Source: Promethearchaeia archaeon (GTDB taxonomy: Archaea > Asgardarchaeota > Lokiarchaeia > Sigyniarchaeales > SOKP01). From it: 38,910 nucleotides of DNA. Shown one piece after another: positions 25,143 through 34,070 of the stretch (position 1 is its first letter; each line of letters starts with the position of its first letter). The position numbers were made by a program, and so were the translations under genes. The stretch lies in the NCBI GenBank assembly GCA_029856085.1, contig JAHQWI010000089.1, positions 1 to 38,910 on the forward strand, in the 5' to 3' direction. The notes under the pieces are model-generated. The model was not told where the DNA came from. It did no database searches and saw nothing but the letters and a program-made list of their open reading frames with translations.

Positions 25143-26579
25143 TTAAAAAATAATATAATCAAAATCTACATTTTCTAAGTTCATAAGATTGTTCTGGACA
25201 AAAATCGTTTTTAAACACTCTAAAGCTTCAGATTTAATTGTATTAATGTGTTTTTTGAAGTCATTTCTAAAATTGTTTATTTCTCTTTTAATAACGTGAG
25301 AGGGATTGATAGGGCTGTAAACTTGATCTGTTATTGATATCCATTTCCTCTGTTTTAAGGTTTTAAGAATATTATAAATTATTTCTGGTCTTTGCTTCAT
25401 AATTTCACACATCATATTTAAATCAGCTTCTCCTAAAGATAGAAGTGTTATATATGTATCAATTTGAGATTTAGATATACCTAAAAATTTTAAAGCAGAA
25501 TAAATGTTATTATTTGTTTGTGTAATCTGCAATTTCTTTTTCTTCGAAGCGTTTTTTATTTTTAAAAGATCAATTTTGTTGGAAACAAAAATTTTTCTTG
25601 TTGTCAAGGCATCATTAAAGAGCTGTTGACCCGCATTAGAGCGAACTATAACACTATTCCAATTATCATTCAAGGTTCCTACACTTCCTACTGAAATATC
25701 GGCAAATTCAGAAGTATAATCTTTACAAAATTTACAACTTGAAAAATGATATTTGCTTGTATCCTTTATTGAGACTTCTTTAATAGTTCCATCATTTAAA
25801 TAAGCAATAAACTTACCATGAGAAACATCAAATTTCTTAATTTCCATCATACTTACTCCAATTAAATCATGTACAAGGTTAATCATTGAATCGTATGAGT
25901 AATTAGATGAACAAAATAATCCAATAATCAATTTGAATTTTCCATATTTATTTGAAAGAGGTGGCCATAGTTGAAATTTTCTTACTGCTTGAATTTGACA
26001 TGGCAAACCGACAAAGGCAAGATTTTTAATTTTATATTTGTACACTGCCTTTTTATATATACTTAAAGTTGGTAGCATAGCATAGATTGAGCCTGCAGCA
26101 CTAATTACCTCTTCTGGAGTTCTTGCTATGAAGGGTTTAGGATACCAATTTTCATCCTTGTTGGTCATAAGAACTCCATCAATTAATCCAGTATTTAAAG
26201 CTTGGATAAGTAAAGTAGTTACAACTCCACCATTTTGGGCTTTCCTTAAAATATTATTACTTGTACTTTTAGCAGCAATAATTTCTTGATAATGTCCTAA
26301 AAGAAAATCTTTTTGAGTTTGTTCATTAAAAATTTCTTTTTCAAATAATTTTTTTGGAAAAAATGTTCTTGGGCAGTATTTAAAGCATAACGAACACTCT
26401 GGATCATAATCTATTAGTGTTGGTTTATTGTTTTTAATACCAATACGAGGACAGATTGAAAGACAAGCTCCACAATTTATACAATTGTTTTTGCTTATAA
26501 CTAAATCGTATAAATCTTGAAATCCAAAAGACGAAATATCACATTGCAAATAATCGATCATTTGCTCTTTTGTTATCAT
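25143..26579 (-). CDS. FrhB/FdhB-like F420/flavin oxidoreductase subunit fused to a TrmB-type winged helix
   Basis: 478 residues. Two ferredoxin-type motifs come first (CINCGACLSICP near 33-44, then CSLCFKYCPR). The FrhB catalytic part follows with RKAQNGGVVTTLL, FVGLPCQIQAVRKFQLW, GLFCSSNYSY and SSCKFCKDYTSEFADISVG (N- and C-terminal FrhB/FdhB domains, FAD plus an Fe-S cluster). From about 370 the chain switches to a TrmB-like DNA-binding domain (LKFLGISKSQIDTYITLLSL ... IYNILKTLKQRKWISI, then a helical coiled segment). The enzyme part could exchange electrons with F420 or with the HdrA complex encoded upstream; the extra domain suggests regulation. A 193-base gap separates it from the HdrA gene. 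Confidence 0.82.
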   Translation of the reverse strand: MITKEQMIDYLQCDISSFGFQDLYDLVISKNNCINCGACLSICPRIGIKNNKPTLIDYDPECSLCFKYCPRTFFPKKLFEKEIFNEQTQKDFLLGHYQEIIAAKSTSNNILRKAQNGGVVTTLLIQALNTGLIDGVLMTNKDENWYPKPFIARTPEEVISAAGSIYAMLPTLSIYKKAVYKYKIKNLAFVGLPCQIQAVRKFQLWPPLSNKYGKFKLIIGLFCSSNYSYDSMINLVHDLIGVSMMEIKKFDVSHGKFIAYLNDGTIKEVSIKDTSKYHFSSCKFCKDYTSEFADISVGSVGTLNDNWNSVIVRSNAGQQLFNDALTTRKIFVSNKIDLLKIKNASKKKKLQITQTNNNIYSALKFLGISKSQIDTYITLLSLGEADLNMMCEIMKQRPEIIYNILKTLKQRKWISITDQVYSPINPSHVIKREINNFRNDFKKHINTIKSEALECLKTIFVQNNLMNLENVDFDYIIF

Positions 26580-26772
26580 TCTTCAACATTCACTAGATTT
26601 TTTTTAATAATTCTATTATTTTTAATAATATAGTTATCAGTCTTCTATATATTATATATGTAAACAAACATATAAATGTTCTATTTGCATATATAATTAT
26701 TGGGTAAATAATATATGAAATATTATTAGGGCCTAAAACCTTAAGAGACAAATAATATGGGTATTTAAAAAT

Positions 26773-29700
26773 TTAATATGCTTTCATTTTTATCTTTCTG
26801 ATTTTTGTCGGGATCTTTGAATCTCCTAATTTACTTATTTTTTTTGTAAATGCTGTTATTTTTTCCGCAAATTTTTTTCCTTCACTTGCAGAGATTTGGT
26901 GAATCTCTAATCTCTCTTCTTCAATTCCAATCTTTCGCAATAGGGTTTTTAAATGATCCATTCTCAAATAAGCTTTTTCATTTCCACTAATATAATGACA
27001 ATCACCTATATGACAACCGGAGATAAAAACTCCATCAGCACCATTTAAAAAAGCTCTTAAAATATAACTCTTAGACATTCCTCCAGAACACATTGTTCTG
27101 ATAACTCTCACATTTGGAGGATATTGATAGCGACTGACACCTGCTAAATCTGCTCCAGCATAACTACACCAATTACAAAGAAATGCAACTATTTTAGGCT
27201 TACTCTCCTCAGTTAATGATTTTACCGCTTCATTAACCATTGGGTTAATCTGTTTACTTCCATAATGATTCATAATAATTGCAGATGTTGGACATTCGGC
27301 AAAGCACGTTCCACATCCTTTACAAACAGTCTTAATAACTTGAGCTTTTTTTATACTTTCTGTAAATAATCCCATAGGCTTAATAAAATCATATAATTGG
27401 ATAGCATTATAAGGACAGATTTCAACACATTTTCCTCATCCTATACATTTTTTTTCATCTATATAAGAAGTAATGCCTTCGGTTTTTAACATATCTTTAG
27501 ATAATATAGTTACGGCTCTTGATGCTGCTGAAATAGCTTGTGCGATACTCTCTTTTATATTTGCTGTTCCTCTTGCAGTTCCACATAAAAACACTCCATC
27601 TGTTGCAAAATCAGATGGTCTTAATTTAACATGAGCTTCTAAAAAGAAATTATCTTCATTTAAGGGAACTTTTAATATCTTGGCGAGATCAGAGTTTTCC
27701 TTGGGGGCAATAATCCCTGTACTTAATACAACTAAATCGGTATTAAATTTCAGCTCTCCAATATCGGATCTGCTTAATAAAACATTTAATGATTCATTTA
27801 TTACCTTCACTTCCGGAGGTTTATCTTCATTGAATCTAAGAAAGATTATCCCTTTATCTCTAGCTAGATTATAGTATTTTTCTTTAAAGCCATAAGTCCT
27901 AATATCACGGAATAAAATAATAATGTTAATATCTGGATTAAGTTCCTTCGTTTTCAAGGCATTTTTTATTGCTTCAGAACAACATATTCTACTACAATAG
28001 GGATGCTCTTCATTTCTAGAGCCAACACATTGTATCATAACCATTGATCTTATGTTTTTTAGTTTCTTTTCATCGGTAAAAAGAATATTTTCAAGTTTTG
28101 ATTGAATTATAATTCTATCATCTTGTCCAAACAAAAATTCATTATCTTCTGGCTGATATTCTTTTGCTCCAGTAGCCACAATAATAATCCCATGATTAAA
28201 ACTTGTTTGTATTTTTTCTTTGCTATAAATAATATTAGTAGTAAAATTACCAATATATCCGCTAATAGAAGTAATTTGAGCATCTAGAAAAACATTTATT
28301 AATTTATGATTATCAGTTTTTTCAATTAATTCTTTTATAAATATTTGAACATCATCGCTCTCTAAAGAACTAAAAATATTATTTGAGTAACCACCTAATC
28401 TATTATTTTTCTCTACGAGATATACTTCATATCCTTGTTCTGCCAAATTCAATGCCGCAGTCATCCCAGCAACGCCCCCTCCTATTATTATACCCTTATG
28501 AGTAACTTTAACTTTCTGTTCCTCCAAAGGAATTAAATTTCGAACTTTAGCAACAGAAATTCTTACTAAGTCTTCAGCTTTTTCAGTTGCGGCTTCAGGT
28601 TCATGCATATGCACCCAAGAACATTGATCCCTAATATTTGCCAAATCAAATAAATATTTGTTTAAACCTGCTTCTCTAATAGTAGCTTGGAACAATGATT
28701 CGTGTGTTCTAGGTGTACACGACGCCACAACCACTCTATTTATATTATACTCTTTGATTTTCTCTTTAATGTTAACTTGAGTGTCTGCTGAGCATGTATA
28801 TAAATTTCTTTCAGCATATACTACATCAGGTAAGGTTGCAGCATATTCAACAACTTCAGGAACGTTTACTACCCCTCCAATATTAATACCACAATGACAA
28901 ATAAAAACACCAATTCTTGGAGGCTCATTACTTATATCCAATTCTTCAGGAAGTTCTTTTTCTCTAACTAAGGTATTTCTCACATCAGACAAAAGGACAT
29001 TTACAGTCCCTGCTGCTGCACTAGCTTCAATAACAGTTTCTGGAATATCCTTTGGCTCTGAAAACATTCCACATACATATATTCCCTTTCTAGAAGTCTG
29101 GATGGAAAAAAAGGGATCTGTTTTACAGAAACCAAACTCATTCAATTTTATATTTAGCGTCCTAGCTAATTCTAGAGCACTATGGTGAGGTTTTGCTCCA
29201 ACTGAGAGTACGACTAAATTAAAACTTTCTTCTATAATTTTTCCATTTTCAGTTTCATATTGTAAAATAAGGTCTTTAGTATCTGAAACCTCTTTAATAA
29301 AAGATATTCTACTTCGAATATACCTTATACCATATTCATCTTTAGCTCGTTCAATATATTTATCAAAATCTTTTCCACAAGCCCTTATATCCATCGAAAA
29401 TATTGTTGGTTGAACAAGTTCCATATGCTCTTTTGCAATTACTGCTTCTTTTGTAGTATACATACAACATACAGAGGAACAATATTCTATTCCAATATGT
29501 CGATCTCTTGAGCCAATACATTGCAAAAATGCTATTTTTCTGGGAATTAATCCATCAGAAGGTCTGATTATCGTCCCAGAAAATGGGCCACTAGCACTTA
29601 GAATTCGTTCAAATTGAGTACTAGTTACAACATTGAAAAATTTCCCATAACCATAAGATTTAAGAGGTGTTGGATCGAACTCATCAAATCCAACAGCTAA

Positions 29701-30264
29701 AATAATCGCTCCAACATTAATCGTAATAATTTTATCCTCGAGAGTGTAATCTATGGCGTTTGCTTCACATCTACCTTCACATACTCCACATCCTATACAT
29801 TTATCTTTATCAATAGAATAAACTAAAGGCACTGCTTGAGGAAATTTTACAGATATTGCCGATCTTGTTGAAAGCCCTTCATTGAATATATCAATTGCTT
29901 CTACTGGACAAACACGAGCGCATAAACCACACCCTGTACATTTTTTTTGATCTAAAAATAATGATTTCTGTTTTATATGTGCTGTAAAATTTCCCGCTTC
30001 TCCCTCTACTCTCTCAACAGAGGCATTTATTAAAATATTTATATTCTCATGACGTCCGGCAGCGACTAGTTTTGGAGCTAGTATGCAGATTGAACAATCA
30101 TTTGTAGGAAAAGTTTTATCTAATTGAGACATAACCCCGCCTATACTCGTTGTGGATTCTACTATGTAGACTTTATAACCAGAATTCGCTAAGTCCATAG
30201 ATGCTTGAATACCCCCTATACCACCTCCAATGACTAAAACAGCACCAACTTTTTCCATTTTCAT
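26773..30264 (-). CDS. Double HdrA-MvhD fusion with an in-frame TGA (putative selenocysteine)
   Basis: The track splits this into 942 and 200 residues. Reading TGA at 27436-27438 as Sec gives one chain of about 1163 residues. Order: HdrA unit 1 (VLVIGGGIGGIQASMDLA; ferredoxins CTGCGLCARVCP and CIGCGVCEGRCE; YCSSVCCMYTTKEA); HdrA unit 2 from about 450 (IGVFICHCGINIGG, second FAD motif IIIGGGVAGMTAALNLA); a ferredoxin CIG-[TGA]-GKCVEICP whose second Cys is the TGA; a second ferredoxin CKGCGTCFAECP; and MvhD (LCNWCSYAGADLAG, CHIGDCHYISGN). HdrA holds the bifurcating FAD and MvhD links it to hydrogenase. The ATG overlaps the upstream MvhD stop; an ATG two codons later has better ribosome-site spacing. 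Confidence 0.85.
27436..27438 (-). other. Putative selenocysteine codon (TGA) in a [4Fe-4S] ligand position
   Basis: The context is K-C-I-G-[TGA]-G-K-C-V-E-I-C-P. The C-x-x-C-x-x-C-x-x-x-C-P pattern requires Cys exactly at the TGA, and TGA is one base from TGT/TGC. The frame is intact on both sides and joins two parts of a known architecture. I did not find a consensus archaeal SECIS stem-loop in the 193 bases after the stop. Confidence 0.7.
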
Positions 30265-31031
30265 TCCTCTTTAATTGATATGAATTTTGGATAGATATCA
30301 ATAATTTTATCAAAATCAACTAATCCTCTTGATTTAAGACATATAATATGTTCTAATACTCTATTTGGTTCAACTCTGATTTCTTTTGAAATTTCAGGAA
30401 CAGATTTACTTTTATTTTTTATTTTCAATAAAATTTTATTGCGAATATATTCATCATAAATTGCTTGATCTAAAATCTTATCAAATTCCTCTTCAGAAAT
30501 CACTTCACCATATACATTTCCTTCTGTTATAATAGATCTCTTCCTTCCTATAAACACCCTTAATCTTATATCTGATAATGCTGATTTAATCACATTAAGT
30601 TCATCGGTTATATTTATTTTATATTTCTTATCTTTTATAGGGGAAGGACCTAAATCACGGATTTTTTCAGTAAATTCATTTACTACTTGAGCAAACCTAT
30701 TTCCCTCTGATGCAGATACCCAATCTAATATTAATCTTTCTGAGAATCCGATGAGTTTTAATAATTTATTTAACACACCTATCTTTATCTCTGCTTCATA
30801 ATTTCCGTTTATATAATGGCAATCTCCAAGATGGCAACCTAAAACCATAATGCCATCAATTCCTTTTAAAAATCCCTCAAGAATAAAAATAGGATCAATC
30901 CTTCCACTACACATTACTCTTATCACTCTAAGATTAGGAGCATATTGAATTCGACTCACTCCCGCAAGATCTGCCCCAGCATAGGAGCACCAATTACATA
31001 AAAAACCTAATATTTTAGGTTCATAATCCAA
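30261..31031 (-). CDS. mvhD: MvhD/VhuD-like iron-sulfur protein with a C-terminal winged-helix-like extension
   Basis: 256 residues. Residues 1-140 are a standard MvhD domain (GFLCNWCSYAGADLAGVSRI, MCSGRIDP, LGCHLGDCHYINGN, SASEGNRFA), which carries a [2Fe-2S] cluster passing electrons from hydrogenase to HdrA. The Sec position known in some VhuD proteins is Cys here. From about 175 the chain has an added section ending in NKILLKIKNKSKSVPEISKE then RVLEHIICLKSRGLVDFD, which reads as a winged helix. It begins at a TTG immediately after the TAA of the HdrA C-part, with GGAG about ten bases before. Its stop overlaps the start of the fused gene. Confidence 0.85.
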   Translation of the reverse strand: MDYEPKILGFLCNWCSYAGADLAGVSRIQYAPNLRVIRVMCSGRIDPIFILEGFLKGIDGIMVLGCHLGDCHYINGNYEAEIKIGVLNKLLKLIGFSERLILDWVSASEGNRFAQVVNEFTEKIRDLGPSPIKDKKYKINITDELNVIKSALSDIRLRVFIGRKRSIITEGNVYGEVISEEEFDKILDQAIYDEYIRNKILLKIKNKSKSVPEISKEIRVEPNRVLEHIICLKSRGLVDFDKIIDIYPKFISIKEE

Positions 31032-32690
31032 TTAATATCCAACTCCACATGATAATATTTCTGATATTATTTGTTCATCTGTAAAATGATGAATAGTTAT
31101 TGCTCCTACAGGACAACTTGCTCCACAAACACCACATGCCTTACAAAGTATTTTGTTTACTAAAATTTCCCCCTCTTGATTTTTAGATATTGCTGAAAAT
31201 GGACAAATTTTTATACAGATTTTACATTTTATACATATCTCTGTATCAACTTCAGCAGTAGCTCCCTCAACTTCTAGATAATCCTTTGATAAAAATCGGC
31301 TTGCTCTCGATGCTGCTGCATATGCTTGAGTGATACTTTCACGTACATCAGCAGGCCAATGTGCTGAACCACATACAAATATTCCATCTGTAGCAAAATC
31401 TACGGGTCTTAATTTAACATGAGCTTCTAAAAAAAATTTATTATCTTGCTGAGGAATTTTTAACATTTTTGCAAGCTTAGTTGAATCCTCATGAGCTATA
31501 AGAGGTGTTGATAAAACCACAAGATCATAAGGTATATTAATTATTAGATTTCTTAATTCATTATAAACTTCAACAACACTATTTTTTACTAATGGAGGTT
31601 TTTCAGGTGAGTATTTTACAAATAAAATTGCCTTCTCTCTTGCTTTTCTATAGTAATCCTCGTAAGTTGTTCCTTGCGTCTGAATATCTCTGAATAATAT
31701 TGTTATATTTGCATTAGGATTTATTTCTTTAATGAGCATAGCATTTTTTAAAGCAGTCATACAACAAATCTTTGAACAATATGGTCTTACATCATTTCGT
31801 GCTCCAACACATTGAATCATTACAATATTTTGGGCATTTACATTATTCTCTTTTAATAACTGCTCTAAGTCTAATTGAGAGATAACAGTTTTACCATTAT
31901 AGCCAAATAGACCCTCAGGAATCAGGGCTTTAGCACCAGTTGCTATAATTATGATTCCAGTTTTTATTTTAGAAATTTGTTTATTTTTTTTAATAGTTGT
32001 TTCGAAATTTCCTATAAATCCCTCAACTTTAACTGGAATACTTGAGGTTATAACATTTATATTTCTATGGCTTTCTACCATATAAATTATTTCTAATAAT
32101 TTTGAAGCGTCCACCTGAATGGGATACAACTTATTTAATAATTTTAAATTTCCACCTAATTCCGATTCCTTTTCTATAATAGTTGTTTGAAATCCCTGAT
32201 TTGCCAAATTTAGAGCAGCATGTATGCCAGAAATGCCACCACCAATTATTAGAGCAGATGGATTAATGTCGACTTTTATTTTTTCTAAAGGTCTTAATAA
32301 AATTGCTTTACTCAAACCCATTCGAATTAAATCTTTTGCTTTTTCAGTTCCTTTTTCAGGTTCTTTCATATGAACCCAAGAGTCTTGGTCTCGAATATTT
32401 ACCATTTCAAATAAATAAGGATTTAAACCTGCTTCTTGGCATGTATTTCTGAATAAAGATTCATGAGTTCGAGGAGTACAAGAAGCAACAATAACTCTAT
32501 TCAAATTAAACTCTTTTATTTTATTTCTAATCTCTGATAACCCAACTTCGGAACATGTATAAATATTGTCTGCGGCATAAATTACATTAGGTAATGTCTT
32601 TACATACTCTGTTATGCTAGCAATATCTAATACTCCTCCTATATTTGTACCACAATGACAGATAAATACTCCAATTTTTATATCTTCCAT
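31032..32690 (-). CDS. hdrA: HdrA-like protein, second (C-terminal) unit with two ferredoxin motifs
   Basis: 552 residues corresponding to unit 2 of the fused downstream protein. It starts MEDIKIGVFICHCGTNIGGV, passes VASCTPRTHESLF, has an FAD motif ALIIGGGISGIHAALNLA, the cysteine site CSKICCMTALKNA, the segment FLEAHVKLRPVDFATDGIFV and two C-terminal ferredoxins (CIKCKICIKICP, CKACGVCGASCP). All cluster Cys are intact here, unlike in the fused copy. It oxidises or reduces partner Fe-S proteins through FAD and is expected to pair with the N-part gene just upstream and MvhD just downstream. It begins 5 bases after the N-part stop. Confidence 0.87.
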   Translation of the reverse strand: MEDIKIGVFICHCGTNIGGVLDIASITEYVKTLPNVIYAADNIYTCSEVGLSEIRNKIKEFNLNRVIVASCTPRTHESLFRNTCQEAGLNPYLFEMVNIRDQDSWVHMKEPEKGTEKAKDLIRMGLSKAILLRPLEKIKVDINPSALIIGGGISGIHAALNLANQGFQTTIIEKESELGGNLKLLNKLYPIQVDASKLLEIIYMVESHRNINVITSSIPVKVEGFIGNFETTIKKNKQISKIKTGIIIIATGAKALIPEGLFGYNGKTVISQLDLEQLLKENNVNAQNIVMIQCVGARNDVRPYCSKICCMTALKNAMLIKEINPNANITILFRDIQTQGTTYEDYYRKAREKAILFVKYSPEKPPLVKNSVVEVYNELRNLIINIPYDLVVLSTPLIAHEDSTKLAKMLKIPQQDNKFFLEAHVKLRPVDFATDGIFVCGSAHWPADVRESITQAYAAASRASRFLSKDYLEVEGATAEVDTEICIKCKICIKICPFSAISKNQEGEILVNKILCKACGVCGASCPVGAITIHHFTDEQIISEILSCGVGY

Positions 32691-32695
32691 AAAAA

Positions 32696-33988
32696 TTACC
32701 TTTCAATTATTATTTCAGCTGCTCTTGCTGCAGCACTACTTGCATCTATAACTGACGTTGGGATATCCATGGGTTCCCTACATGCTCCGCATAAAAATAT
32801 ACCTTTTTTTGAAGTTATTTGAGGATGATAAGTTTCCCCCTTAAAGAAATTGTAATGATCAAGCTCAACTCCTAATACTTTTGCTAACTCTCCCGCATCT
32901 CTCTTAGGAACAATAGTATTTGCTAATATAACTATATCAAAAATTTCTTGTTTGATTTTAAACGTGTTTATATCTTCATAAATGACAATTGGGTTTTTCT
33001 CCTTATCTTCAATGATTTTAGCAACTTTTGCCTTAACGTAATTAAGATTGTAATCTCTAATTCCTCTTTTAATGTATTTTTGAAAATCTTTTCCTGGAGC
33101 CCTAAGATCTATATAAAAAATAGTGGATTTAAGTCCATTATCATGTTCATGAGCAATCATAGCTTCTTTTGTTGTATACATGCAACAACATGAAGAACAA
33201 TAAGGATTATTTTTAATATCTCGAGATCCTACACAATTAATAAATGCTAATTTTTTAGGCTCTTTCTTATCTGATGGTCTAACTAAATGTCCACCTAAAG
33301 GACCTGAAGCGCAAATTAATCTTTCGAATTCTAATCCCGTTACAACATTATTAATCCTGCCATATCCTAAACGAGGTATTAAAGACACATCAAACATATC
33401 ATATCCCGCTGCAATTATTATTGATCCTACAAAGAGTTCAATTTCTTTATCTTTTTGATCAAAATCTATAGCTTCTCTTTCACATACACTTTCACAAATT
33501 TTACAAGTTCCTTTTGTGAAAAAAAGACAATTTTCTTTATCAATTGTCATAATCGCGGGTACTCCTTGAACATAGTCGATATAAATTGCTTTTCGTTTCC
33601 TTAAATTCATGTCAAACTCATCATTTACCCTCATAGGACATTTTTCTACACATACACCACAATTTATACATCTATCTTCTTTTACATATCTAGCTTTCTT
33701 AAGTACTTTAACCTTGAAATTTCCAACATTACCAGATAGTTCTTTTACTTCTGATAATGTATGCAATGTAATTTTTGAATTATGTGAACATTCAGCAAGT
33801 TTCGGAGCTAATATGCATATAGAACAGTCATTAGTAGGAAAAGTTTTATCTAACTGAGCCATTCTTCCTCCTATACATGCATTTTTTTCAACTAATTCTA
33901 CATTTACTCCTCTTTCAGCTAAATCTAAGGATGCCTGAATTCCTGCTATTCCTCCACCAATAATTAAAACAGCACCGGTCTTTTCCAT
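32696..33988 (-). CDS. hdrA: HdrA-like protein, first (N-terminal) unit with inserted ferredoxin domain
   Basis: The track ORF starts at 34051, but the ATG at 33988 (MEKTGAVLIIGGGIAGIQAS) has a GGAGATGG ribosome site and matches the start of the paralogue, giving 430 residues. It shows the FAD motif, FPTNDCSICILAPKLAECSH, an inserted ferredoxin (CINCGVCVEKCP) plus a second motif stretched by insertion (CLFFTKGTCKICESVC), and the site YCSSCCCMYTTKEA. The C-terminal SKKGIFLCGACREPMDIPTS closes the flavoprotein fold. It matches unit 1 of the fused gene. It likely forms a complex with the next two genes. Confidence 0.85.
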   Translation of the reverse strand: MEKTGAVLIIGGGIAGIQASLDLAERGVNVELVEKNACIGGRMAQLDKTFPTNDCSICILAPKLAECSHNSKITLHTLSEVKELSGNVGNFKVKVLKKARYVKEDRCINCGVCVEKCPMRVNDEFDMNLRKRKAIYIDYVQGVPAIMTIDKENCLFFTKGTCKICESVCEREAIDFDQKDKEIELFVGSIIIAAGYDMFDVSLIPRLGYGRINNVVTGLEFERLICASGPLGGHLVRPSDKKEPKKLAFINCVGSRDIKNNPYCSSCCCMYTTKEAMIAHEHDNGLKSTIFYIDLRAPGKDFQKYIKRGIRDYNLNYVKAKVAKIIEDKEKNPIVIYEDINTFKIKQEIFDIVILANTIVPKRDAGELAKVLGVELDHYNFFKGETYHPQITSKKGIFLCGACREPMDIPTSVIDASSAAARAAEIIIER

Positions 33989-34070
33989 TAATCCATCTCC
34001 ATTTTTAAGCATAAATTTAATATTTCTTCTATTTTTTTCAATATAAGTCAACCAACTGATTAAAAAAAAT

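Noticed and set aside
26701-26772. SECIS element directly after the Sec-type HdrA gene
   Set aside because: The only stem seen (TTAGGCCCTAA, short and near-palindromic) lacks the conserved purine internal loop and G-C-rich apical stem of archaeal SECIS; not called.
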